Below, one piece after another: positions 33,078-41,473 of a stretch of DNA of 64,000 bases. The notes under the pieces are model-generated. The model was given only the letters and a program-made list of their open reading frames with translations. It was not told the origin of the DNA and did not search any database. The translations under genes and the position numbers were made by a program. Numbering within the stretch: position 1 is the stretch's first letter; every line of letters begins with the position of its first letter. Origin of the DNA: Granulicella sp. dw_53 (GTDB lineage: Bacteria; Acidobacteriota; Terriglobia; Terriglobales; Acidobacteriaceae); NCBI RefSeq assembly GCF_018449545.1, contig NZ_JAAVUR010000008.1, positions 248,001 through 312,000 of the forward strand, in the 5' to 3' direction.

Positions 33078-35342
33078 CTATTCGACGTTGGCTGCTTCGA
33101 TGGCGTCCGCCGTCTCTGCCTCATCATCGATCTTCGCCGGCAGCTTTGGCTTTTTAGAAGCAGATTTGGGGACGGTTCGGGCAACTGTTACCGCGCTGGC
33201 TTCGGTACCTGTGGCTACGGCCATCAGGAACTCCTGCGAGCTGAACGGTGCGCCGGTTTGGGGGGCGCGTACGTACTCTCCGTTTGGCCGTAGCAGCCGG
33301 GCCTTGGTGTTGTCCTTCAGATATGCGCCCAGGATCTCGTGACGCAGCCGCTTCGCCAGCTCTGGTTGTTTCACCGGGAAGACGACCTCGCAGCGCTCGA
33401 CGAGGTTGCGCGGCATCCAATCTGCGCTGCCACAGTAGACCTCCTCGTCGCCTCCGTTGTAGAAGCTGAAGATGCGGCTATGCTCGAGGAAGCGGCCTAC
33501 GATGCTTCGCACGCGGATCCGTTCGCTGAGCCCCTTGACCCCGGGCCGCAACGAGCACATTCCGCGAATGATCAGATCGATCTCCACCCCGGCCTGCGAG
33601 GCTTCGTAGAGAGCCTCTACGACCCTGCGGTCCAGCAGACCGTTCATCTTGGCGACGATTGCGGCCGGCTTGCCTGCACGGGCGTGAGTTGCTTCGCGTT
33701 CGATCAACTTAAATAGGCCATCCAGCAGAGTCAATGGCGCGACCATTAGAGGACTGTAGGAGCCGGTATCTGTCTCGGCGGTAAGGTAGTTGAAGACGCG
33801 ATGCGCGGCGGCGGTGAGCTCGGGCCGCGAGGTCATCAGGCTGATATCGGTGTAGAAGCGGGCGGTCACAGGGTTGTAGTTGCCGGTGCCGAGATGAGCG
33901 TATCTACGTAGCACGCCGTCTGGATCGCGGCGTACCAGCAGAGCCAGTTTGCAGTGCGTCTTCAGGCCAAAGATGCCGTGGAAGACCCCCACTCCGGCGT
34001 CCTCCAGCTCGCGTGCCCACCGGATGTTCGAGTCTTCGTCGAAGCGCGCCATCAGCTCTACTACTACTGTCACTTCCTTGCTTTGGCCTGCCTCGATCAG
34101 AGCGCGGAAGATCGGCGAATCCTTGCTGGTCCGGTAGAGAGTCTGGCGCATCGAGATCACTGCGGGATCGACAGCCGCTGCTTCAATGAAGTCTTCGACT
34201 GCTTTGTAGGAGTCGAATGGGTGGTGCAGCAGCACGTCCTTCTTGCGCAACTCTTCAAAGAGATCGGCGGACTTGGTTTCCAACTTGTATTCTTTGGCTA
34301 CGAACGGCTCGTACTTCAGCTCCGGACGTTTGACCTCGGAGTACAAATTCATCAGGCGGGAGAGATTGACCGGACCGTTGGTCCGAAAGACCTGTGATGG
34401 CTCTAACTCGAAGTTGGTTCGCAGTCTTTCGACGATCTCCTCGGTGGCCGAACTCTCGATCTCCAGCCGCACGGCATCGCCCTTGCGGCGGTTATGCAGC
34501 TCGGCGCGGACGCTCTCGAGGACCGACCGCGACTCCTCCTCCTGCATGTAGAGGTTGCTGTTGCGCGTGACCCGGAACGCCGAGCGGGACATAATCTCGT
34601 AGCCGCGAAACATCCGCTCTAACTGCGACTCGATGAGTTCATGCAGGAAGATGAAGTCGCAGTGGCCCGTCTCGGATGGCAAGCACACCAGACGGGGCAG
34701 CGATCGAGGCACCGTAACTACTCCGAGGATCGTATTCGGCTTGGTGCCGGCGGTCGTCCTTCGTTTGTGGCGGAGCAGAAGCGCGATACAGAGTGCTTTG
34801 TTCAAGACCCGTGGAAAGGGATGGGATGGATCGATCGTGACCGGTGTCAGCAACGGATCGACCTCGTTCTCGAAGAACTTCAAGGCGTGCGTGTGGGCTG
34901 CATCGCCCAGTTCCTCCCAACGGAGGACACGGATCTTTTCCGCGGCCATGGCCGGCAGAAGCTGTTCGTTCCAGCAGCGGTACTGGGCTTCGACGAACGC
35001 CTCGATGAGTTCGCTCAGCCGGTCCAACCGCTCCTGAGGTCTCAGGCCGCCCTCGTCGAGGGGCTGGGCTTGATCGTAGCCGTCTTCGATGCGCTGCAGG
35101 AAGCTCGCCACCCGAATCTCGACGAACTCGTCGAGATTGCTGGCCGTAATGGCGAGGAACTTTACTCTCTCCAGCACTGGATTGGTCGGATCCTGTGCCT
35201 CTTCGAGGACGCGTTGATTGAAGCGAAGCCAGGATTCGTCCCGGCTGAAGAAGCGGTTCTCTACGATGGGCGCAGGATGCTGTTTAACAGCAGCTCTCTT
35301 CGCTGCGGAACGCTTTACGGGAGTGGCGCGTTTCACTGGCAT
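33078..35342 (-). CDS. ppk: Polyphosphate kinase 1
   Basis: PPK1 reversibly transfers the ATP gamma-phosphate to inorganic polyphosphate. At 754 residues it has the four PPK1 domains: N-terminal helical (ENRFFSRDESWLRFNQRVLE), a head domain, and two phospholipase-D-like catalytic domains. The phosphoacceptor histidine is His463 in FGLKTHCKLALLVRR, and YAHLGTGNYNPVTARFYTD is conserved. The C-terminal second histidine region contains GRFLEHSRIFSFYNGGDEEV. A lysine-rich N-terminal extension (about 1-25, repeats of KRA) is not part of the usual fold. An acidic, alanine-rich C-terminal tail follows SASKKPKLPAK. The gene is monocistronic; phoU at 52999 is the only other phosphate gene nearby. Confidence 0.95.
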   Translation of the reverse strand: MPVKRATPVKRSAAKRAAVKQHPAPIVENRFFSRDESWLRFNQRVLEEAQDPTNPVLERVKFLAITASNLDEFVEIRVASFLQRIEDGYDQAQPLDEGGLRPQERLDRLSELIEAFVEAQYRCWNEQLLPAMAAEKIRVLRWEELGDAAHTHALKFFENEVDPLLTPVTIDPSHPFPRVLNKALCIALLLRHKRRTTAGTKPNTILGVVTVPRSLPRLVCLPSETGHCDFIFLHELIESQLERMFRGYEIMSRSAFRVTRNSNLYMQEEESRSVLESVRAELHNRRKGDAVRLEIESSATEEIVERLRTNFELEPSQVFRTNGPVNLSRLMNLYSEVKRPELKYEPFVAKEYKLETKSADLFEELRKKDVLLHHPFDSYKAVEDFIEAAAVDPAVISMRQTLYRTSKDSPIFRALIEAGQSKEVTVVVELMARFDEDSNIRWARELEDAGVGVFHGIFGLKTHCKLALLVRRDPDGVLRRYAHLGTGNYNPVTARFYTDISLMTSRPELTAAAHRVFNYLTAETDTGSYSPLMVAPLTLLDGLFKLIEREATHARAGKPAAIVAKMNGLLDRRVVEALYEASQAGVEIDLIIRGMCSLRPGVKGLSERIRVRSIVGRFLEHSRIFSFYNGGDEEVYCGSADWMPRNLVERCEVVFPVKQPELAKRLRHEILGAYLKDNTKARLLRPNGEYVRAPQTGAPFSSQEFLMAVATGTEASAVTVARTVPKSASKKPKLPAKIDDEAETADAIEAANVE

Positions 35343-35383
35343 AGGTAAACGAGACTACCTGCTCATTATGAATGACAGATGTA

Positions 35384-35415
35384 AGAGGCGGCCACCGGGA
35401 TGGATGACCGCCTCT
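35384..35415 (-). terminator. Terminator hairpin after the isomerase operon
   Basis: AGAGGCGG and CCGCCTCT form an eight-base-pair stem around a partly paired loop. It lies 20 bases beyond the isomerase stop on the minus strand. The T-run is weak. Confidence 0.6.
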
Positions 35416-35436
35416 GATTAACTCTCACTTCATCCG

Positions 35437-36849
35437 CTATTTATGCCAGTGCATCTTCCAGCCCAGATACTTGGTGGCTGCCTCGTATACGGGCGCCGCG
35501 GTGGTCGAGAAGTTAGCCGCGACGTGGTGCTCGAAGCCGTTCTCGCAGATATAGCGCAGCAGCTCCTGCATCTTGGGGATCTCGACTACGCCCGCTCCGC
35601 CGAAGGTGTTCAGCGGATCGTTGGTGAAGGCTCCTTCTCCGACGTAACCGGTGATCTGCCCACCAAAGTCATCCGTCGAGAAGCGCGCATAGCTCATGGC
35701 GCCGGCCTTTACTGTTCCGTCGAGCGTGCCGTGCGTGTTCTCCTTGCCGACCGTTCCGGCGATGATCAACTGATAGTCCATCTTCACGCCTTCGTTGAAG
35801 AAGTGCTTCGGCAGGTTCGAGCAGTGAAAGCAGACCGCCTTGTCCGGGTTGTCGCCGTAGTTATTGTTCCAGTCGAGCAGCGCGGAGGGCGTCTCGCTGG
35901 CGAGGGTCAGGGCGTACATGCTGAGGGTGCCCAGGACGTCCACCTCGCAGGCCGAGGGAATCAGGTTCTCGCTCATCATGCTCATGACGGTGCAGGGAAC
36001 GATGCCCAGGAACTCCTCGATCGAGGTCCAGCACTGCACCGCGCTCACGGTCAGTTCGCTGGCCTTCATCCAGTGGTCGATCACCGCTCCCAGCTTTGCC
36101 ATCTTCATCAAAGCTGCTTCGGGGGTCTCGCCGACGGGGATGTACTTGCGAATGGCAGCGAGCTTCTCCTGCGCCGCATCGTCGTTGTCCTTCATGCGGC
36201 CGATCCGGCCCATTACTTCGCTCAGGTCCAGCGTCTCGACGGTGATGCCGCTTTTCTCCAGGAGCTTCTCGGAGTAGCGAACGGTGTTGAACGCCGTTGG
36301 ACGAGCACCGATTGCGCCGATGCGCAGATTCTTCAGTCCGTCCACGACCCGGCAGACCGCTGAGAACCACTGCAGATCCGCCTTGAACTCTGGCGAGTCC
36401 GGCGCCTCAGTATGGAGCCGCGTCAACGAGTAGGGAATTCCATACTGCTTCAGGTTGTTACAGATGGACATCTTGCCGCAGAAGCTGTCGCGCCGGAACG
36501 CGATGCTCATCTTGCTGGCGTTATCCGGAGTGGCCTGGATCAAGACCGGCACCCGAAGATTGGCCAGCCGGAGCGCATCCGCAAGTCCACGCTCTTCGCC
36601 GAAGTTCGGCAGCGTGATGATGATGCCGTCGATTTCGGCTGCATGTGCCTTGAAGAGAGCCGCGCACTTCTTCGCGTCTTCGTAGGTCTCGACCGCTCCG
36701 TGCGCCGTCTCCTCCGGGGTCAGCACGATCGGTTTGATCCCTACTGCCTCCAACGCCGCAATCATCTCCAGTCTTCCACTGGTCGCCAGGTGGCTGGGAA
36801 AGAATCCACGGTTGCCAACAATTACGCCCATCGTCATCTGCTTTGCCAT
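35437..36849 (-). CDS. L-fucose/L-arabinose isomerase-like protein
   Basis: A 470-residue cytoplasmic protein of the fucose/arabinose isomerase superfamily, which interconverts aldoses and ketoses with a manganese ion. Candidate metal ligands are visible in the order seen in the family: glutamate in PSACEVDVLGTLSMYA, aspartate in ALLDWNNNYGDNPDK and histidine in VCFHCSNLPKHFF. ATG at 36849 has GGAG seven bases upstream; a frame extension to 36885 lacks a ribosome binding site. The true sugar cannot be told from sequence. The operon partner is an SSS sugar symporter, so a transported monosaccharide such as fucose or a related deoxy sugar is likely. No kinase is encoded in the same operon. Confidence 0.8.
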   Translation of the reverse strand: MAKQMTMGVIVGNRGFFPSHLATSGRLEMIAALEAVGIKPIVLTPEETAHGAVETYEDAKKCAALFKAHAAEIDGIIITLPNFGEERGLADALRLANLRVPVLIQATPDNASKMSIAFRRDSFCGKMSICNNLKQYGIPYSLTRLHTEAPDSPEFKADLQWFSAVCRVVDGLKNLRIGAIGARPTAFNTVRYSEKLLEKSGITVETLDLSEVMGRIGRMKDNDDAAQEKLAAIRKYIPVGETPEAALMKMAKLGAVIDHWMKASELTVSAVQCWTSIEEFLGIVPCTVMSMMSENLIPSACEVDVLGTLSMYALTLASETPSALLDWNNNYGDNPDKAVCFHCSNLPKHFFNEGVKMDYQLIIAGTVGKENTHGTLDGTVKAGAMSYARFSTDDFGGQITGYVGEGAFTNDPLNTFGGAGVVEIPKMQELLRYICENGFEHHVAANFSTTAAPVYEAATKYLGWKMHWHK

Positions 36850-36906
36850 TTCGCTCCATCGCCCTGCGGGTCTTTGTTGATTCAATCTTGCGAGATCTGA
36901 ATGTAG

Positions 36907-37152
36907 TTATTGTTTGCCCGGTCTGAAGACGACTGAGTAAAAGCCACCTACCGCCGTCAGGAACACACCCCACCAAAGAGTCGGATGGAGTTCTTTTAAG
37001 AAGGGAAGAAGCACCTCATTCGCAGGCGGGTGATTGAACTCCATAATGCCCGTAGCGATCAATACGACTCCGTATGCCAGCATCAGGATGCCGCAGAAGA
37101 ACCAGATCGATATCTCAGTTTTCTCACTCATAACAGCTTTGCCCCCATCCAT
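36907..37152 (-). CDS. Small two-helix membrane protein in a sugar operon
   Basis: An 81-residue protein with two predicted membrane helices (ISIWFFCGILMLAYGVVLIA and LWWGVFLTAVGGFYSVVF). Between them is a polar stretch with NHPPANEVLLPF. It begins 10 bases after the symporter stop and ends 57 bases before the isomerase start, so it belongs to the same operon. Start choice is uncertain among GTG 37158, ATG 37152 and ATG 37131. Comparable small proteins accompany sugar symporters in Acidobacteria, but I know no function. A subunit or assembly factor for the SSS transporter is a guess from position only. Confidence 0.65.
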   Translation of the reverse strand: MDGGKAVMSEKTEISIWFFCGILMLAYGVVLIATGIMEFNHPPANEVLLPFLKELHPTLWWGVFLTAVGGFYSVVFRPGKQ

Positions 37153-37161
37153 TTCCACTCT

Positions 37162-38895
37162 TTACCAGAAGATCAGATTCAGTACGAAGAAGACGGTGAT
37201 TACGACGCAAGCCCAGAACAATGGCTTCTGCCAGAGGGTGGTCGCGCCGTCGTCGGGAATCGGAGTTGCGCCGTAGACCAGCCCGGAGAGCTCCGCAATG
37301 GGCGTCGCTTTAGTCACCAGGCTTACGACGACCGTTACCACAACGCAGATCAGCCAACTCCACAGCGCGCGATACAGATTCTCGGCCATGCTCTGCGCAT
37401 TCGGACTCAGTGCGATGAAGCGCAGCGCGTCGGGACTCCGCTGCACCCACGCCCACATCCCGATGGATGCAGCCGTGCCCGCCAGCAGACCCCAGAAGCC
37501 ACCCGCCTTGGTGGCGCGTTTCCAGAGCATTCCCAGGATGACCGTACCGAACAGCGGCGCTATGAAGAAGCTGAAGAGCGCCTGTACATAGTCCATGATG
37601 GAGGATGCGTTCATGACCAGGTACGCCGTTCCGATCGACACCAGCATTCCGATTACGGTCGACCACCGGCCCATCGCGACGTAGTGCTTATCGCTGGCCG
37701 TCTTGTTGAAGAAGGCGCCGTAGATGTCGTAGGTCCAGACGGTGGAGAAGGCGCTCACGTTGCCCGCCATCCCGCTCATAAAGCCTGCCACCAGAGCCGT
37801 GATTCCAAGCCCCAGCAGGCCAGGTCCACAGTAGCGGATCAGCATCAGCGGCAGCACTTCATCGTAGGCATGTTGGCCGGTCGCCTTCGCAACGCTGCCT
37901 GCGACCAGGTGCATAGTGCTGCCATCGGGGTTCTTCAACACCGCGAGCGCCAGCAGTCCGGGCAGGATGACGATGAAGGGAACAGCCATCTTGAAGGCCG
38001 CTCCGATCACCGGGGCCATCTTGGCGGCGCGCAGGTTATTCGCGCTGAGTACGCGCTGAACGACGAGGAAGTCGGTTGTCCAGTATCCGAAGCTGATTAC
38101 AAATCCCAGACCAAAGACGATGCCGGTCCAGTGCACGCCCATCGGGTTGTCTTTGAAGCTGCCCAGCGTCGTCCACATGTGGGTGTAGTCGCTGCTTCCG
38201 AGATTGGTCGCGATCTGCGCCTTGAGGTTGGTCCAACCGCCTGCCTCGATCAGCCCCAGGATAGGAATCAGCGCCGCGCCAGCCCAGATCAACACGAACT
38301 GCAAAACCTCGTTGATGATCGCCGACCGCAGACCGCCCAGCATGACGTAGAGAGCCACCGTGCCTGCGCCGACCCAGATGCTGAAGGTGATATTCCATCC
38401 CAGCACGGTCTGCATCACCACGGCCATGGCGTACATGTTCACGCCGCTCATGAGGATGGTCATGATGGCGAAGGAGACGGCACTGAGCGCCCGTGCCCCT
38501 TCTCCAAAGCGCAGTTGCAGGTAGCCCGGCACCGAGTGGGTCTTGGAGATGTAGTAGAAGGGCATCATTACGATGCCCAGGAAGAGCATGGCAGGAATCG
38601 CGCCGATCCAGTACCAGTGTGCGGCGAGAATTCCATACTGATAGGCGGCTCCCGCCCAGCCCATCAGTTCGAGCGACCCGAGGTTGGCCGAGACGAAGCT
38701 CAATCCGGCGATCCACGCCGTCATCTCGCGTCCCGCGAGGAAGAAGTCCTCGCTAGTATTGGCCTTGCCCTTGGCGTAGAAGCCAACGAAGACCACCAGA
38801 ACGAAGTACAGAACCAGAATCAGAATATCGACCGGAGCTAGCTTCGTCAGTTGCCGGCCGTCCATCCAAAGTGCCAGAGTCGCCACAGCATGCAT
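37162..38895 (-). CDS. Sodium/solute symporter (SSS family), sugar type
   Basis: A 577-residue inner-membrane protein with about 14 membrane helices. It belongs to the SGLT-like branch: FFLAGREMTAWIAGLSFVSA in helix 1-2, GYLQLRFGEGARALSAVSFA, and the sodium-site stretch ALVAGFMSGMAGNVSAFSTV. It is the first gene of the minus-strand operon with the small membrane protein and the isomerase, so it probably imports the sugar used by the isomerase together with sodium ions. The upstream region (38896-39267) is not shared with another minus-strand gene. The start ATG at 38895 follows AGGAATACG. Confidence 0.88.
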   Translation of the reverse strand: MHAVATLALWMDGRQLTKLAPVDILILVLYFVLVVFVGFYAKGKANTSEDFFLAGREMTAWIAGLSFVSANLGSLELMGWAGAAYQYGILAAHWYWIGAIPAMLFLGIVMMPFYYISKTHSVPGYLQLRFGEGARALSAVSFAIMTILMSGVNMYAMAVVMQTVLGWNITFSIWVGAGTVALYVMLGGLRSAIINEVLQFVLIWAGAALIPILGLIEAGGWTNLKAQIATNLGSSDYTHMWTTLGSFKDNPMGVHWTGIVFGLGFVISFGYWTTDFLVVQRVLSANNLRAAKMAPVIGAAFKMAVPFIVILPGLLALAVLKNPDGSTMHLVAGSVAKATGQHAYDEVLPLMLIRYCGPGLLGLGITALVAGFMSGMAGNVSAFSTVWTYDIYGAFFNKTASDKHYVAMGRWSTVIGMLVSIGTAYLVMNASSIMDYVQALFSFFIAPLFGTVILGMLWKRATKAGGFWGLLAGTAASIGMWAWVQRSPDALRFIALSPNAQSMAENLYRALWSWLICVVVTVVVSLVTKATPIAELSGLVYGATPIPDDGATTLWQKPLFWACVVITVFFVLNLIFW

Positions 38896-39267
38896 CGTTC
38901 GTATTCCTAGTAGAACCCACCCGATTCAAGGCAGGCGCTACCCTCTCATCAATCTACGGCACCGCGGCACCGTGCAGTTTCTTTGGACAGCCATCGCTCG
39001 GATAACTTCATTAGCAGAACGATTGAGGTTAGAGGTTAGTTCAAGTTGAGTTCGTTCGTAATTATAAGTTCGCAGCCCGAATTAAGTCCCGGACCGCTGC
39101 AACTATACCTCAAATCGATGCTCTCCCGTTGAGATTATGCTCAGTGCTTGTTCGCAGGCTGGAGACAGATGGCGGGTGAACATTGTGATCAAAATGTCTA
39201 CAACGTCCTAGGATGATTCAGAATCTATAGGGAAGTGGGTCTGATCGTTTTGACCCGGGAGATAACG
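38896..39267. other. Divergent intergenic region
   Basis: About 370 bases between the sugar symporter (minus) and a small basic protein (plus). It is AT-richer than the genes and contains several GTT/AAC-rich short repeats around 39024-39060 (GAGGTTAGAGGTTAGTTCAA). It presumably carries both promoters, but I cannot assign one confidently. Confidence 0.4.
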
Positions 39268-39522
39268 ATGACAATCCGCCCCATCGCAGGACTTGTTTTA
39301 GCTGCTGCTTTTACCTTCAGTCTGCCTGCCGCCTTTGCCCAGAACGATTCGGGAGCCAAGCAGAGCATGAAAAATGCTGGCTCTGAGACCAAGGGCGCGG
39401 CAAAGGATACGGGACACGGCATCAAGCAGGGCACCAAGAAGGCGTATCACAAGACCAAGAGTGGAACGAAGAAGGCTGCTCGCAAGGTGTCGGGCAAGCC
39501 CTCTGAACCCTCTCCGCAGTAG
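39268..39522 (+). CDS. Small secreted lysine-rich protein
   Basis: An 84-residue protein. ATG at 39268 has GGGAGA six bases upstream and starts a clear signal peptide (IAGLVLAAAFTFSLPAAFAQ). The mature part is basic and repetitive, with degenerate Gly-Thr/Ser-Lys-Lys-Ala units (TKKAYHKTKSGTKKAARKV), and has no cysteine or hydrophobic core, so it is probably disordered. It could be a periplasmic stress or LEA-like protein or bind polyanions such as DNA, polyphosphate or lipopolysaccharide. No assignment is possible from sequence. An in-frame GTG at 39235 would place the signal peptide away from the N-terminus and is rejected. Confidence 0.7.
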   Translation: MTIRPIAGLVLAAAFTFSLPAAFAQNDSGAKQSMKNAGSETKGAAKDTGHGIKQGTKKAYHKTKSGTKKAARKVSGKPSEPSPQ

Positions 39523-39545
39523 GCGATCTTGTAACTGAATTTGGA

Positions 39546-40556
39546 TTAAACGGGCCTGCAGCGTGATTTTGAAGACGCGGCGGGCCCTTCGTTCTGGGCT
39601 AAGAAGTGGCTTAGCGTCTCTCGTGAGCCGAAGTTCTCAGGCCACAAGGCCTCTCCGGCAAAGCCCACCAGTGCAATCCAGTAGATATCCGCTCCAAGCA
39701 GATGCACTACCTGCATCCATGTGGGAGCCAGCAACAGGACGTCTCCTACACCCAATACGATCTGAGCGAGCACCATCATAAGAACGAACCGGCTGAGGCG
39801 GGTTTTCACCTTTCGTGCCAGCAGCAGGACGCATACCAGGCCGATCAGCGAGGCGGCAGGATGCACCCATCGCATGCGTACGAGAAGGGGTGAGGAGGCG
39901 GCAAAGTCTGCTGCCAACGCAGCCTGCAGACTGGGAGAGGGGAAGAGCGTATCTGCCAGCGCGGCCAGCGATCCTGTTGCCCCCACCACGATCGTGGCGA
40001 TTATCGCCAGCACGGCAATGCTCTTTGCCCCCTCCGCTGCTTGCTCTCTAGTTCGCCGCTCGGGAGCCCTTCCCAGGAACCAGGCCGTCAATCCAAGTGC
40101 CGCGAGTAGAAGCATCGTGTTCGTGAAGTGGATCGACTGCATGACAATCCGGCCCGTGGAGATGTTGTTCTCCACGTAGTGCCGCAGGACCAGCATCGCG
40201 CCGAGGAAGGCCTCCATGACCAGAAGGGCCGCGGACCAGACAGCGGCTTTTCGTGCACGATGTCCGCGCTCTGTCCCGTAGAAGGTCCAAACCAGCAGAG
40301 CCACTACGAGGAAGGTGCAGATTCCGCTCATGGAGCGATGCGTAAACTCGATCACCGTGGCCAACCGGGGATGGTGCGGAAAGAAGTCTCCATTGCAGAG
40401 CGGCCAGTTCGCGCCACATCCCGCACCGGAGCTGGTCGCCCGGACGACTGCACCCCACAGCACCACCAGCACCATGAACGACAGCGCAAACCATGCAAAG
40501 GCCACTAAAGCTCGTGTGGGAGTCTTGCTTTGCACGGGGATGCTGATTGTCGTCAT
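39546..40556 (-). CDS. ctaA: Heme A synthase (COX15/CtaA)
   Basis: A 336-residue membrane protein that hydroxylates heme O to heme A for aa3-type oxidases. Eight membrane helices are predicted. The heme-ligand histidines sit in the family positions: EFTHRSMSGICTFL, QSIHFTNTMLLL, RWVHPAASLIGL and VVHLLGADIYW. The conserved cysteine pair near the first loop is present in GAGCGANWPLCNGD. It lies 44 bases downstream of proC on the same strand. The last residues after LWPENFG are variable in the family. No cytochrome oxidase genes are in the window. Confidence 0.93.
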   Translation of the reverse strand: MTTISIPVQSKTPTRALVAFAWFALSFMVLVVLWGAVVRATSSGAGCGANWPLCNGDFFPHHPRLATVIEFTHRSMSGICTFLVVALLVWTFYGTERGHRARKAAVWSAALLVMEAFLGAMLVLRHYVENNISTGRIVMQSIHFTNTMLLLAALGLTAWFLGRAPERRTREQAAEGAKSIAVLAIIATIVVGATGSLAALADTLFPSPSLQAALAADFAASSPLLVRMRWVHPAASLIGLVCVLLLARKVKTRLSRFVLMMVLAQIVLGVGDVLLLAPTWMQVVHLLGADIYWIALVGFAGEALWPENFGSRETLSHFLAQNEGPAASSKSRCRPV

Positions 40557-40600
40557 AGGTTTATTCTAACGCTCTGAAACTGGCCACTCGTGGAGCGATG

Positions 40601-41455
40601 TCAGCCATTGGCAAGTTCTTTAGCTCGTTGCGTTGCGCGTTTAACTGCCTTGATGAGAGTGACCCGCAACCCACCCTCTTCCAGCTCCAGAATGCCGTCC
40701 ACGGTACATCCCGCCGGGGTCGTCACTTGGTCCTTTAGCAGCGCCGGGTGATATCCAGTCTCAAGCACCATCCGCGCGGAGCCGTAGGTCGTCTGTGCCG
40801 CCAGTAACGTCGCCACGTCGCGTGGCAGGCCGACGTTGACGCCTGCCTCGGCCAGCGCCTCGATGATGATGTAGAGAAACGCTGGCCCTGAGCCCGAAAG
40901 CCCCGTCACGGCGTCCATATGCTTCTCGTCCACCACTACCGTTCGCCCGACCGTGTTGAAGATTCGCTGGGCGATGGCCATATCTTCTGGCGAGACGAAA
41001 CGTCCCGCGCACAAGGCAGTGACGCCGGCGGCAATCATCGCCGGAGTGTTCGGCATTGCTCGAACAACGGCCAGCTCGCAGCCCGCACCGTCCTCGATGC
41101 TGCGCGTCTTTACCGACGCCGCGAACGACAGCAGCATCTTCTGCGGCGTGAGCGCCGGCTTGATCTGTGCAATCAGGTCTGGAACCTGGATCGGCTTCAC
41201 GCCCAGCAGGATCACGTCCGCCTGCTCCGCCGCCGCCAGATTGTCCGTGGTCACATCGATGCCGAACTGAGCGGAGAGCGCCTGCGCCCGGTCCGGGTGC
41301 TGCACCGTCGCAAAGATCTGATCCGGAGCTACCAGGTGATTCTTGAGGAAGGCCTGCAGCAGAATGCCTCCCATCTTGCCCGCACCGATGATCGCAACCT
41401 TCAAACCCGGCATCGCTGGCGCGGGAACTACAATCTCAATCGTCTCGTCTTTCAT
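40601..41455 (-). CDS. proC: Pyrroline-5-carboxylate reductase
   Basis: ProC carries out the last step of proline synthesis with NAD(P)H. The Rossmann motif VAIIGAGKMGGILLQAFLKN is near the N-terminus, and the C-terminal dimerisation signature is clear (DAVTGLSGSGPAFLYIIIEA and the LLKDQVTTPAGCTVDGILEL region). The length of 284 residues is slightly longer than usual owing to a short N-terminal leader. A TTG at 41461 is also in frame, but ATG at 41455 is preferred. The gene follows the DUF885 gene by 18 bases and precedes ctaA by 44, suggesting a minus-strand transcription unit. Confidence 0.94.
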   Translation of the reverse strand: MKDETIEIVVPAPAMPGLKVAIIGAGKMGGILLQAFLKNHLVAPDQIFATVQHPDRAQALSAQFGIDVTTDNLAAAEQADVILLGVKPIQVPDLIAQIKPALTPQKMLLSFAASVKTRSIEDGAGCELAVVRAMPNTPAMIAAGVTALCAGRFVSPEDMAIAQRIFNTVGRTVVVDEKHMDAVTGLSGSGPAFLYIIIEALAEAGVNVGLPRDVATLLAAQTTYGSARMVLETGYHPALLKDQVTTPAGCTVDGILELEEGGLRVTLIKAVKRATQRAKELANG

Positions 41456-41473
41456 CTTCAAAGGCTACCAGAC

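Noticed and set aside
37030..38841. 603-codon plus-strand frame opposite the sugar symporter
   Set aside because: Histidine/glutamine/arginine-rich shadow of the symporter gene, with no domain or start signal. High-GC antisense frames are expected here.
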